Position numbers and translations under genes: made by a program. DNA of 64,000 nt, from assembly GCF_900178005.1 (NCBI RefSeq), contig NZ_FXBS01000006.1, positions 1-64,000 on the forward strand, written 5' to 3'. The first letter of the stretch is position 1, and every line of letters begins with the position of its first letter. The notes beneath the pieces were generated by a model that saw nothing but the letters and a program-made list of their open reading frames with translations, searched no databases and was not told the DNA's origin. This DNA comes from Tuberibacillus sp. Marseille-P3662 (GTDB lineage: Bacteria > Bacillota > Bacilli > Bacillales > Sporolactobacillaceae). This document shows positions 56,054 through 64,000 of this stretch, piece after piece.

Positions 56054-56086
56054 ATTAAATTCGAGATCGAAGGTACCATCGGATAA
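56054..56086. repeat. Possible attachment site C (second complete sufB end)
   Basis: The 33 bases encode IKFEIEGTIG and a stop, a real variant of the SufB C terminus ([10 protein letters not shown] at site A); the changes are mostly synonymous or conservative. This fits the displaced original or an element-borne sufB end at the right junction. Confidence 0.75.
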
Positions 56087-56113
56087 TATAATCATGTTTA
56101 TCAATACAAAGGG

Positions 56114-56150
56114 TGACCCTCAAGTAAAAAATAAGAGGGTCATCTTTTTT
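56114..56150 (+). terminator. Probable suf operon terminator, displaced
   Basis: TGACCCTC and GAGGGTCA form a perfect 8-bp stem followed by TCTTTTTT, 28 bases after site C. There is no gene on the plus strand before it except the accessory region, and no such terminator follows sufB directly, so it probably belonged to the suf operon. Confidence 0.8.
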
Positions 56151-56174
56151 GTGGTTGGTCATTGCGTTGTCAAC

Positions 56175-57320
56175 TTAGTTAGGTAATTTATTCTGAGACT
56201 GAACGACTTCTTCAAGGACCCTAACAGCATGAGTGATATCATCATGAGTGGTATGATACCCGAACGATAAACGAATGAATCCTCGCGCCGCTTCGACTGT
56301 TTTTCCGATAGCCATTAGTGCTTTAGGGGGTTCAGATTTTTGGACACCGCAAGCTGAACCGGTTGAAATTGCCAGTCCTTTTTGATTGCATGCTAACATG
56401 AGATATTGTCCTTCGATATCGTGCGATGTTAAGCCCATAATGCCAGGAAACGTCTGGTTCGGATCTCCTTCAATATCAAAAGGCATGTTTTTAGCACGGA
56501 TACGATCGGTCAATTGTTCGTTTAGGCTGACTAGGTGCTTCATGTAAGAATGACTTTGTTGAAACATATCATCCGCAGCGTCAGCAAATGCGGCAATGCC
56601 AGGTAAATTAACGGTCCCTGTTTTTAATCCATTTTCATGTTCGATACCTGGTAGAAAGGGTTTACATCGCAGCTCTGGATGGATATAGCAGGCACCGATG
56701 CCTTTAGGGCCGTATATTTTATGAGCAGAGATGGCGCAACTGGAGATCTCCCATTGATCGATGGGGATATCGGTGATTTTACCGAATGATTGAACCATGT
56801 CGCTATGAATGAGCACATCGCAATCATGAAGGATGTTGCAAATTGTCTCTAGATCTTGAATAGCACCGAAGTCACTATTAACATGCCCAATTACAGCGAG
56901 AATGGTTTCTTGATCAACCATGTCCGCTAGAGCATCAATCACGATGGCTCCGTTTTGATCGACAGGGATCTCGCGGATACAAAAACCCTCATTTTTAAGT
57001 CGATTCAGCACCTGATAGACCGAAGCGTGTTCCATACCTGTCGTTAAGATGGTTTGCCCCTTATCTTTATAAGCATGTGCAAGTCCGTATATGGCGATAG
57101 CATTAGCTTCTGATCCACTGCCTGTGAACGTGACCCCACGGTCTTGTCCCCCTAGGTAGTATGCGATGAGATGTCGACACATTTCAAGAAGATGACGACT
57201 CTGACTGCCGTGGTCATGTAAGCTCATGGGATTACCACAAAATGTTTTTGTTGTATCTATATAAGTCTGTAATGCCTTGTCAGACATCGGTGAACTTGCC
57301 GCATAATCCATATAGATCAT
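56175..57320 (-). CDS. nifS: Cysteine desulfurase, NifS type
   Basis: 381 residues, group I desulfurase. MIYMDYAASSPM at the start, PLP lysine in CAISAHKIYGPKG and the catalytic Cys in AISTGSACGVQ. In bacilli the nifS gene divergent from nadB supplies sulfur for the NadA [4Fe-4S] cluster; the same arrangement is seen here. It shares its promoter region with nadBCA. Confidence 0.94.
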   Translation of the reverse strand: MIYMDYAASSPMSDKALQTYIDTTKTFCGNPMSLHDHGSQSRHLLEMCRHLIAYYLGGQDRGVTFTGSGSEANAIAIYGLAHAYKDKGQTILTTGMEHASVYQVLNRLKNEGFCIREIPVDQNGAIVIDALADMVDQETILAVIGHVNSDFGAIQDLETICNILHDCDVLIHSDMVQSFGKITDIPIDQWEISSCAISAHKIYGPKGIGACYIHPELRCKPFLPGIEHENGLKTGTVNLPGIAAFADAADDMFQQSHSYMKHLVSLNEQLTDRIRAKNMPFDIEGDPNQTFPGIMGLTSHDIEGQYLMLACNQKGLAISTGSACGVQKSEPPKALMAIGKTVEAARGFIRLSFGYHTTHDDITHAVRVLEEVVQSQNKLPN

Positions 57321-57390
57321 AATTTTCTCCCCCTGTCTTTTTAGCTTTTTTCTGCAATCTTATAAAACCATCTTGTCAAAACACAAATTA

Positions 57391-57424
57391 AATGTAAAGA
57401 TATATGTAAAGACATGTGTAAATA
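57391..57424. promoter_or_regulatory. Possible NadR (NiaR) operator between nifS and nadB
   Basis: Direct copies ATGTAAAGATAT and ATGTAAAGACAT are followed by GTGTAAAT, with an ATGTAAAGACATGTGT partial palindrome. B. subtilis NadR represses nifS and nadBCA from this intergenic region when nicotinate is present; the repeats are a plausible site, though not checked against a matrix. Confidence 0.45.
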
Positions 57425-57456
57425 AATTAAAATGATAAATAACGGAGGGGATGTCT

Positions 57457-57492
57457 ATGCCTTTACTCATGGTGTTGGAGTATTGCTTATGA
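57457..57492 (+). CDS. Short leader ORF coupled to nadB
   Basis: A strong CGGAGGGG site precedes ATG 57457, which opens MPLLMVLEYCL and stops at TGA 57490-57492. The stop overlaps the nadB start (ATGA). Thus ribosomes loaded at the strong site would finish exactly at nadB. Whether the peptide matters or only the coupling is unknown; an ATG at 57451 in the same frame is too close to the site. Confidence 0.5.
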   Translation: MPLLMVLEYCL

Positions 57493-59012
57493 ATCAGTAT
57501 GAATCCGATGTTCTTATTGTTGGCAGCGGTTTGGCGGCATTAATGGTTGCCTATGAGTGCTCGTCGGATTGTCATGTGACAATCATCACAAAGTCCTCTT
57601 GGCAAGACACCAATTCCTATAAAGCTCAAGGTGGCATTGCTGTCAGGCAGGGTCAGGACGATGACACATTTTTAACTGACACATTAAGTGCGGGTCACCA
57701 TCAGAATAATGCAACGAACGTCAATATATTAGTGTCTGAAAGTGAAGCTGCCATTAAGACCTTGAACGATCTAGGCGTGCCATTTGACGATCAACCGGAT
57801 GGCACTTTGCATTGCACAAAGGAGGGTGGTCATTCCCGGCGGCGGATATTACATGCAGGGGGTGACGCGACGGGTAAGCATATTGTTACTGCGTTTAAAA
57901 AGGTTTTGGATCAGTCTAAGAATGTGGATATATTTGAATACATGACAGCCACCGAGTTAATGGTCAAAAACGGTTTGTGTCATGGGTTGGTGGCGAAAAC
58001 TGAACAGCAAACTTTGGCCGCGTTTCAAGCAAAGCATACAATTCTGGCGACCGGTGGCATTGGCGGATTATACCATACGACATCTAATTCACAGTCACTC
58101 ATTGGTGATGGTATTGCGATCGCTCACCAGGCTGGTGCACGTGTGAGTGGTATGGAGTTCATTCAATTTCATCCCACAATGCTAGCGGCTGGCGGTCAGG
58201 CCAAAGCGCTAATTTCTGAGGCCGTTCGCGGCGAAGGGGGCATCCTGGTCAACCAAAAAGGTCAAAAAGTTATGGCAGGTGTCCATCCACAGCGTGACTT
58301 AGCGCCTCGGGACATTGTTGCCCGTACGTTATATAGGGCTATCCAAAAGGGTGATCAGATTGCTTTGGACATATCTTGTGTAAAATCGTTTCACCGCCGG
58401 TTCCCAAACATCGCGCAAATCTGTGAGGCAAAGGGGATCGACTTAGCCCAAGAGAGAATTCCCGTTTCGCCAGGTGCTCACTTTCTGATGGGCGGGATTG
58501 TAACCGATGCTTACGGCAGGACGGATATCAAGGGATTATATGCTGTGGGGGAAACAGCGAATACAGGTGTTCATGGTGTTAACCGGTTAGCGAGCAACTC
58601 CTTATTGGAAGCTTGTGTATTTGCTCGTCGCTTAGCCCACATGATAATCCGGCGTCCGGTCAGTACAAGAGAAAAAATTAACGTTGATGATGAGAGGTCA
58701 ATCAACTTAGACAGCCATCCGTTAACAACAGCCCATGATATTCGCACACTTATGGAAGGTTCAGCAGGGATGATAAGAACCGAGCAAAGATTGGTGTCAG
58801 CGTTACGTCAACTCGAGCGATGGTTAGGCCCTTTTCATGATGTGAAAAGGACGAGGCTGTCTCTCCAGCAACTGAAGATTGCTAACATGTTGTATGTATC
58901 CAGGTTAATTGTGTCGGCGGCCCTGCAGCGAAAGGAAAGCTTGGGAGCGCACTATCGGGGGGACAGCACTCATATTTATGATAAAACAAGCCTAGTGGGA
59001 GGAAGAAGATGA
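57489..59012 (+). CDS. nadB: L-aspartate oxidase
   Basis: 507 residues from ATG 57489, where VLIVGSGLAALM (FAD-binding GxGxxA) follows within ten residues; TTGGAG gives a modest ribosome binding site. SYKAQGGIAV, GGHSRRRILHAGGD and FIQFHPTMLAAGG are conserved NadB segments, and GVHGVNRLASNSLLEACVFA is near the C terminus. It oxidises aspartate to iminoaspartate, the first step of NAD synthesis. Overlaps nadC by four bases. Confidence 0.96.
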   Translation: MNQYESDVLIVGSGLAALMVAYECSSDCHVTIITKSSWQDTNSYKAQGGIAVRQGQDDDTFLTDTLSAGHHQNNATNVNILVSESEAAIKTLNDLGVPFDDQPDGTLHCTKEGGHSRRRILHAGGDATGKHIVTAFKKVLDQSKNVDIFEYMTATELMVKNGLCHGLVAKTEQQTLAAFQAKHTILATGGIGGLYHTTSNSQSLIGDGIAIAHQAGARVSGMEFIQFHPTMLAAGGQAKALISEAVRGEGGILVNQKGQKVMAGVHPQRDLAPRDIVARTLYRAIQKGDQIALDISCVKSFHRRFPNIAQICEAKGIDLAQERIPVSPGAHFLMGGIVTDAYGRTDIKGLYAVGETANTGVHGVNRLASNSLLEACVFARRLAHMIIRRPVSTREKINVDDERSINLDSHPLTTAHDIRTLMEGSAGMIRTEQRLVSALRQLERWLGPFHDVKRTRLSLQQLKIANMLYVSRLIVSAALQRKESLGAHYRGDSTHIYDKTSLVGGRR

Positions 59013-59848
59013 GCCAAATGAACAAAGGGGCCATTCAGGAACATTTAAAAACTTTTTTTAACGAGGATATTGGTCGCGGTGATCTGTCCACAGGCTCTTT
59101 ATTTAATCACAAAAAGCTTGCAGTTGGAACGCTTGTGGCCAAGACTGATGGCGTCATCGCTGGAATTGATGTATTTCTTGAAGGACTCAAATGGAAGAAT
59201 GATCATGCTCGATTTTACCTCCATGCCGATGATGGGGATAAGGTCAAACAAGGTGATGTTATCATGCAAGTTGAATCGCCGGTGACCCTTTTATTAGAAA
59301 GAGAACGTGTTTTGTTAAATTTAATTCAGAGAATGAGCGGGATTGCAACCGCAACGAAGCGAGCTACTGAGGCATTGAAAAGCTCACAGACACGGATTTG
59401 TGATACACGGAAAACAGCACCAGGATTGCGCATGTTTGATAAGTGGGCGGTTCGTTGTGGCGGTGGCTTCAATCATCGTTATGGGCTATATGACGGTGTC
59501 ATGCTGAAAGACAATCACATTAAACAAGCGGGGAGTATTCGAAAAGCCGTCGAGACAGTCAGAAGAAACATAGGACATATGACAAAGATTGAGGTGGAGA
59601 CGGAACGATGTGAACAAGTTCTTGAGGCTGTTGAAGCCGGAGCTGATGTTATTATGTTTGATAATCGCTCACCCGAAGAAATCGAATCATTTGTCAAGTT
59701 AGTTCCAAAACACATTATGACTGAAGCGTCTGGTGGTATTTCTGAACAGGCTTTGTCTCAATATGCTAAGACAGGTGTGGATGTGATTTCATTAGGTTAT
59801 TTGACGCATTCCGTTAAAGCTCTTGATATCAGTTTTAATTTACTGTAA
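59009..59848 (+). CDS. nadC: Nicotinate-nucleotide pyrophosphorylase (carboxylating)
   Basis: 279 residues. FFNEDIGRGDLST, ICDTRKTAPGLRMFDKWAVRCGGG and HRYGLYDGVMLKDNHI are QPRTase signatures binding quinolinate and PRPP. It makes nicotinate mononucleotide from the quinolinate produced by NadB and NadA. GGGAGGAAG before the ATG; translationally coupled to nadB. Confidence 0.97.
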   Translation: MSQMNKGAIQEHLKTFFNEDIGRGDLSTGSLFNHKKLAVGTLVAKTDGVIAGIDVFLEGLKWKNDHARFYLHADDGDKVKQGDVIMQVESPVTLLLERERVLLNLIQRMSGIATATKRATEALKSSQTRICDTRKTAPGLRMFDKWAVRCGGGFNHRYGLYDGVMLKDNHIKQAGSIRKAVETVRRNIGHMTKIEVETERCEQVLEAVEAGADVIMFDNRSPEEIESFVKLVPKHIMTEASGGISEQALSQYAKTGVDVISLGYLTHSVKALDISFNLL

Positions 59849-59862
59849 AGGTAGGGGAATCT

Positions 59863-60960
59863 ATGAGTATATTAGATCAAGTCAATGAGCACACATTACC
59901 GCAAAAATATCAGAATATGAATGACACTGAACTCGCCAACCTTGTTACGTTAAGGAAACACCAATTGGGGGATCGTATTTATATTCCCGGTCATCATTAT
60001 CAAAAGGATGAGGTGATTCAATTTGCGAATGATACCGGCGATTCATTGCAATTAGCCAGGAAGGCAGCTCAAAATACACAAGCTGAATTTATTGTTTTTT
60101 GCGGTGTTCATTTTATGGCGGAAACGGCAGATATACTAACAGCGGATCATCAGACAGTGATTTTGCCCGATTTGAGAGCCGGATGTTCCATGGCTGATAT
60201 GGCGAATATTCATCAGTTAAATCAAGCTTGGACGGTGTTCTCAGATGTCTTTGGTGACGCAATAACGCCATTGACCTATATCAATTCGACGGCAGCTATT
60301 AAGTCATTCTGTGGACAAAGAGGTGGTGCAACGTTAACATCTTCGAATGCGAAAGCTATGTTACAGTGGGCATTGGACCAAAACGAAAAAGTTTTATTTT
60401 TACCCGATCAACATCTTGGGCGAAATACGGCTGTCGAACTTGGGATTCAACTAGATGAAATGGTAGTTTGGGATCCAATCCAACATTGTTTTGAAGGTGA
60501 AGTGGATGCTGAGCGGACAAAAGTGATTCTATGGAAAGGTCATTGTTCGGTTCACGAGAAGTTTACAACTGCTCAAATCCATGCTATGAAACAACAGGAC
60601 CCTCACATTCAAGTGATCGTTCATCCGGAATGTCCATATGAAGTCGTCCGGCAAGCTGACATTTCTGGTTCAACTAAGACAATTATCGAAACCATTGATC
60701 AGGCGCCAGCGGGGTCCAGCTGGGCAATTGGCACGGAAATGAATCTTGTTAATCGCTTAATGAAGCGTCATCCTGATAAAACCATTCGATCGCTTAATCC
60801 GTATATGTGCCCTTGTCTAACTATGAATCGTATTGATCTACAGCATTTTGCTTGGGCGTTGGATAGTATTGCCGGTGGTGAGCCCGTGAATGTCATTCAA
60901 GTTGATCAAGAGACAGCCATATATGCAAAGCAAGCCTTAGACCGTATGTTGAAAAGATGA
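59863..60960 (+). CDS. nadA: Quinolinate synthase A
   Basis: 365 residues. Condenses iminoaspartate with dihydroxyacetone phosphate using a [4Fe-4S] cluster. The three cluster cysteines are in RAGCSMADM, HPECPYEVV and YMCPCLTMN. IPGHHYQKDEVIQFAN and CGVHFMAETADIL bind substrate. Last gene of nadBCA, 15 bases after nadC. Confidence 0.97.
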   Translation: MSILDQVNEHTLPQKYQNMNDTELANLVTLRKHQLGDRIYIPGHHYQKDEVIQFANDTGDSLQLARKAAQNTQAEFIVFCGVHFMAETADILTADHQTVILPDLRAGCSMADMANIHQLNQAWTVFSDVFGDAITPLTYINSTAAIKSFCGQRGGATLTSSNAKAMLQWALDQNEKVLFLPDQHLGRNTAVELGIQLDEMVVWDPIQHCFEGEVDAERTKVILWKGHCSVHEKFTTAQIHAMKQQDPHIQVIVHPECPYEVVRQADISGSTKTIIETIDQAPAGSSWAIGTEMNLVNRLMKRHPDKTIRSLNPYMCPCLTMNRIDLQHFAWALDSIAGGEPVNVIQVDQETAIYAKQALDRMLKR

Positions 60961-60987
60961 GCTGATCCTGAGCTCATCTTTTTTTAT
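60955..60987 (+). terminator. nadBCA terminator
   Basis: AGATGAGCT and AGCTCATCT form a perfect 9-bp stem followed by seven T; it begins inside the nadA stop region. Confidence 0.93.
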
Positions 60988-61094
60988 AGGAAAGTCTTTT
61001 GCAAACTTGATGCTTGAATGATATGTAGGGAACAATGATAATAGAATTAGAGGACCCGAGCTTGTGGTGATATAAACTAGGAGGCAGCACACCT

Positions 61095-62465
61095 TTGATT
61101 CCATTACATATTTATCATACCAACGATTTACACAGTCATTTTGACTATTGGCCGAACATTGTCCACTTTTTAAAGCAAAAACGGTTAAACGATCAAGAAA
61201 AAGGTGAGCATTCGCTAACATTGGAACTTGGTGACCACATGGATCGTTTCCATTCACTGACTGAGGGAACAATGGGTGTCGGCAATGTGGAGTTGATGAA
61301 TCAGGCCGGTTATGATTATGCAACGATCGGTAACAATGAAGGGGTCACATTTACAAAAGGCGGATTAGAAACGGCATATGATGTGAAGCAGTTCGATATT
61401 TTATTATCCAATTTATTTACTGTCGATGGTGGGCGTCCTGAATGGAGCCGCCCCTATGTCATTCATCAACTTGAAAATAATATTTCCATTGGTATTACAG
61501 CAGTGACGGCACCGTTCTATCCCTTTTATAGCCGGTTAGGCTGGGATGTGCGTGATCCATGGGAGACTCTTCCTTCTATCTTGGATAAATTAAAAGAACA
61601 AACGGATATCGTTATCGTCATGTCACATGTTGGATTGTTTTTTGATGAAGCTTTAGCTCAAGCGCGGGATGATATTGATGTGATTGTCGGCGCTCATACC
61701 CACCATTTATTGAAAGATGGCCATAATGTCAATCAAACTTTGATTGTGCAAAATGGCAAACATGGTCAATATGCTGGGGAGATTAACTTATTAATTGATC
61801 CGGAAGCCAAGCGTATCGTACAAAAAAAGGCGATGACTTACAATATGAAACAGTGGCCAGAAGATCCTGAAACCGTTCAACTATTAACGTCGCTTCAGGA
61901 GAAGGCAGATAAACGACTTGAACAACCTGCTATGTCGTTATCTGAAACATTGGAAACGAATTGGTTTCGGCCCAGTCCACTCCCGGAATTATTGGCCACG
62001 GCTTTGCGGGAATGGTGTCATGCTGATCTCAGTATGATCAATGCTGGCGTTATTCTAGATCACCTTGAGGCGGGTCCGGTGAATCAAGCTGATATTCATC
62101 GCATTTGTCCGCATCCCATTAATCCGGTTCGTGTAGAAGTCAAAGGTCTAGATCTCGTTGAAGCGATTGAGACGGGTCTAAAAACTGAATTTCAGCATCT
62201 AGAACTCAAGGGGTTAGGCTTCCGTGGTAAAATGCTCGGCTGCCTTATATTTGATCAATTAACGTATCAAATGGAAGGTGAACGCCCCGTTAATATTTAC
62301 GTTAAGGATCAACCGATTGATCCTGACGCCACTTACATCTTAGCGACAGCGGATATGTTCGCTTTTAGTCAAAAGCTTATGCCGCCAGTAAATCGAGCAC
62401 AATCCATCGATTTTTATTTGCCGGAGATGTTGCGTGATCTGCTCATGTGGCAATTAAAAAAATGA
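61095..62465 (+). CDS. yunD: Metallophosphoesterase / 5'-nucleotidase family protein (YunD-like)
   Basis: 456 residues, TTG start with AGGAGG upstream. The N-terminal calcineurin-like domain has HTNDLHSHF, ELGDHMDR, IGNNEGV and VGAHTHH metal-binding motifs; the C-terminal 5'-nucleotidase domain (~290-456) follows. No signal peptide, so cytoplasmic, as for B. subtilis YunD. It lies with yunC and yunB on the same strand. Confidence 0.92.
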   Translation: MIPLHIYHTNDLHSHFDYWPNIVHFLKQKRLNDQEKGEHSLTLELGDHMDRFHSLTEGTMGVGNVELMNQAGYDYATIGNNEGVTFTKGGLETAYDVKQFDILLSNLFTVDGGRPEWSRPYVIHQLENNISIGITAVTAPFYPFYSRLGWDVRDPWETLPSILDKLKEQTDIVIVMSHVGLFFDEALAQARDDIDVIVGAHTHHLLKDGHNVNQTLIVQNGKHGQYAGEINLLIDPEAKRIVQKKAMTYNMKQWPEDPETVQLLTSLQEKADKRLEQPAMSLSETLETNWFRPSPLPELLATALREWCHADLSMINAGVILDHLEAGPVNQADIHRICPHPINPVRVEVKGLDLVEAIETGLKTEFQHLELKGLGFRGKMLGCLIFDQLTYQMEGERPVNIYVKDQPIDPDATYILATADMFAFSQKLMPPVNRAQSIDFYLPEMLRDLLMWQLKK

Positions 62466-62525
62466 GGTGAATGGGCACATTTTATCATGGCTTCCATAAA
62501 CTAATGATGGAAGGAGTGGTTTGGG

Positions 62526-62828
62526 ATGGTCGAACTAAAACCGTTGATGATTGATGATACACCATTTACAGCTGTGAGTGTTCAACTCCCGAAAACCCAG
62601 TTAATGGCTGTCTATAACGATATTGGTTACATCATGTGTGGAGCCCTAGACGTGGGCTTGTTCAATGAAAAACTGGCCGATCGCAAAATCGTTGCCGGTC
62701 GCGCTGTAGGCGTCCGTACGATTGATCAGTTGTTAGACGCTCCATTAGAGTCAGTTACTCATGAAGCTGAAAAATATGGTATTCAGGAAGGAACAATTGG
62801 CAGAGAGGCATTATTGTTAATGAAATAA
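62526..62828 (+). CDS. yunC: DUF1805 protein (YunC-like)
   Basis: 100 residues. AVYNDIGYIMCGALDVGLFNE and AGRAVGVRTIDQLLDAPLESVT are the DUF1805/YunC signature. Function unknown. 60 bases after yunD with GGAAGGAG upstream; the same neighbours occur in B. subtilis. Confidence 0.93.
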   Translation: MVELKPLMIDDTPFTAVSVQLPKTQLMAVYNDIGYIMCGALDVGLFNEKLADRKIVAGRAVGVRTIDQLLDAPLESVTHEAEKYGIQEGTIGREALLLMK

Positions 62829-62897
62829 AAATGATCAAGAAACATGAGTTAATCCTCCCTCGATGAGCATATACATGCCTGTGAGGGGGGTTCCTTT

Positions 62898-63746
62898 ATG
62901 TTCAAACCGCGCGGACGGGTAAAAAAAATCCGCAAACCCATGCGATTACGCCATATTTTTTTGATTGCCATCATATGTTTTATGTTATTTACAGTTGGAG
63001 GGTTATGGCTTGCAAACCAGGGCGTTCAACCGGTCCTTGAGAAAATCTCCAAAACAAGAGCTCATCAAATCGCATCTTATGCTCTAAATGTTGGTGTTGG
63101 CAAACGAGATTTGGAATATATAGATGAAAATATGAATCAAGACCCTAATCCCTTGGAAGGCAGTCATGATAACCTTATTATCAGACATGAAGACAATGAA
63201 GGCGATGTAACGGACATTACTTTTAATAGTTCGGTTATTGCGAAATTATTAGCTGAAACAACCCAACATGTACAAACATTTCTGCGACTTATTGAGGATG
63301 GTCAGTATGATATCACACAAATGTACACGGATTCCAATGTCACATTTAAAAAATCTAAAAATAACCAGGAAGGCATTGTTGAAGAAATTCCGCTTGGTGC
63401 TGTGACCAATAATGCGTTACTTGCCAACCTTGGACCGCAAATTCCGATTAGATTTGATTTAATTGGTGATGTGCAAACCAATATTACCCATGATATCCAA
63501 ACAGCCGGATACAACATGGTATATTTACAATTATTTGTAAAGGTTAACGTCAGTGTCCGATTTGTCTTACCGTTTGCTACGAAGAGAATCACCGAGACAA
63601 CCGAAGTTCCTGTTGCTCAGAAATTCTTCCCAGGCGATGTTCCTTTATATTTGGGTGGCGATAACGCTAAAGGTGTAACTCCAACGTTGCCATTAAATAA
63701 AATGAAAAAACAAATGGAAAATCTTAATAAGGGAGGCACCGACTAA
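62898..63746 (+). CDS. yunB: Sporulation protein YunB
   Basis: 282 residues. A basic N terminus, one membrane helix (~18-40) and an exposed domain containing ITFNSSVIAKLLAETTQHVQ and EIPLGAVTNNALLANLGPQI match YunB, needed for efficient spore formation; PIRFDLIGDV is also typical. GTGAGGGGGG is its ribosome binding site. Confidence 0.93.
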   Translation: MFKPRGRVKKIRKPMRLRHIFLIAIICFMLFTVGGLWLANQGVQPVLEKISKTRAHQIASYALNVGVGKRDLEYIDENMNQDPNPLEGSHDNLIIRHEDNEGDVTDITFNSSVIAKLLAETTQHVQTFLRLIEDGQYDITQMYTDSNVTFKKSKNNQEGIVEEIPLGAVTNNALLANLGPQIPIRFDLIGDVQTNITHDIQTAGYNMVYLQLFVKVNVSVRFVLPFATKRITETTEVPVAQKFFPGDVPLYLGGDNAKGVTPTLPLNKMKKQMENLNKGGTD

Positions 63747-63802
63747 AAGTACACATTTGAACAACGTCGATGCCAGGTACGTAGACTTGAGCCGAAGATT
63801 CC

Positions 63803-63830
63803 ACTTGGTAAGCGATTTTCTTTACCAAGT
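63803..63830. other. Inverted repeat after yunB
   Basis: ACTTGGTA and TACCAAGT, 12 bases apart, form an 8-bp stem but lack a T-run. Function unknown. Confidence 0.4.
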
Positions 63831-63900
63831 TAGTTGTGGCCGTGCCCGCAGAAAGGGAAAGATTTTGACGAAGCGAAGACAGGAATCACTATTTTTAACA

Positions 63901-63938
63901 AATAATCCGAACTGATTAATAAACAAGTTCGGATTATT
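63901..63938. terminator. Hairpin between yunB and the convergent gene
   Basis: AATAATCCGAACT and AGTTCGGATTATT form a perfect 13-bp stem; T-rich flanks are weak on both sides, so a bidirectional terminator is likely. Confidence 0.65.
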
Positions 63939-63966
63939 CTGTGACTCATATGCTTTTATCTCAGTC

Positions 63967-64000
63967 TCATTTTTCTTGTTTGGCTTGTTGTTGCCATTGG
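63967..64000 (-). CDS. C-terminal end of a minus-strand gene (partial)
   Basis: The last 34 bases on the minus strand can encode QWQQQAKQEK and a TGA stop, and a hairpin follows downstream. A gene probably ends here, but it cannot be identified from eleven codons. Confidence 0.35.
   Translation of the reverse strand, partial: QWQQQAKQEK

Overview
The window comes from an endospore-forming member of the Bacillales with moderate GC content. The evidence is CotF-type spore coat proteins, a YunB-type sporulation protein, SigI/RsgI, S-box riboswitches, the FadR-controlled fadNAE set, a sufCDSUB operon and a nifS/nadBCA locus. It opens inside the 3' end of a 23S rRNA gene followed by 5S rRNA. No tRNA gene was seen.

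Layout. 1-12.1 kb: end of an rRNA operon, then a loose gene set: two related tubby/LURP-like proteins, a type I toxin-antitoxin locus, a deaminase, LysR, a frameshifted nitronate monooxygenase, an aldo/keto reductase, a Cdd1-like protein, an acetyltransferase, class I aldolase and an LrgAB/CidAB pair. 12.5-18 kb: assimilatory sulfite reduction operon (cysJ, cysI, cysH, sumT) behind a SAM riboswitch whose terminator and antiterminator can be read directly. 18-28 kb: two DsbA/FrnE-like oxidoreductases, the second with an in-frame UGA at the first Cys position of its CxxC motif, then MFS transporters, small membrane and zinc-ribbon proteins, a likely Bacillaceae-1 RNA, an S9 peptidase and coat proteins. 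28-39.5 kb: proline dehydrogenase, the fadN-fadA-fadE beta-oxidation operon with a perfect FadR box, gcvH and yus-type neighbours, sigI-rsgI and an SCP2-like protein. 39.5-43 kb: two complete promoter/S-box/terminator cassettes in tandem ahead of metY, then a Bacillaceae palindromic repeat and a homocysteine methyltransferase. 43.7-48.96 kb: sufC-sufD-sufS-sufU-sufB.

48.96-56.1 kb is an accessory region inserted exactly at the 3' end of sufB. It contains three copies of the sufB terminal sequence (possible att sites) and two different families of short direct repeats placed like integrase arm sites. It also holds an integrase gene broken both by a 476-bp inversion and by a T5G5 repeat expansion, phage tail remnants, a TagC/receptor-binding-like protein, a broken XRE regulator, a tandem pair of small membrane proteins ending in HPED, and an Ltp-type lipoprotein (superinfection exclusion). 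The presumed suf terminator lies about 7 kb downstream, after the last copy.

56.2-64 kb: nifS divergent from nadB-nadC-nadA (NAD synthesis; a short leader ORF is coupled to nadB), then yunD, yunC and yunB. Sulfur, methionine, Fe-S and NAD metabolism are thus close together, with SAM sensing on two loci. Most calls rest on reading motifs by eye; no database search was run.
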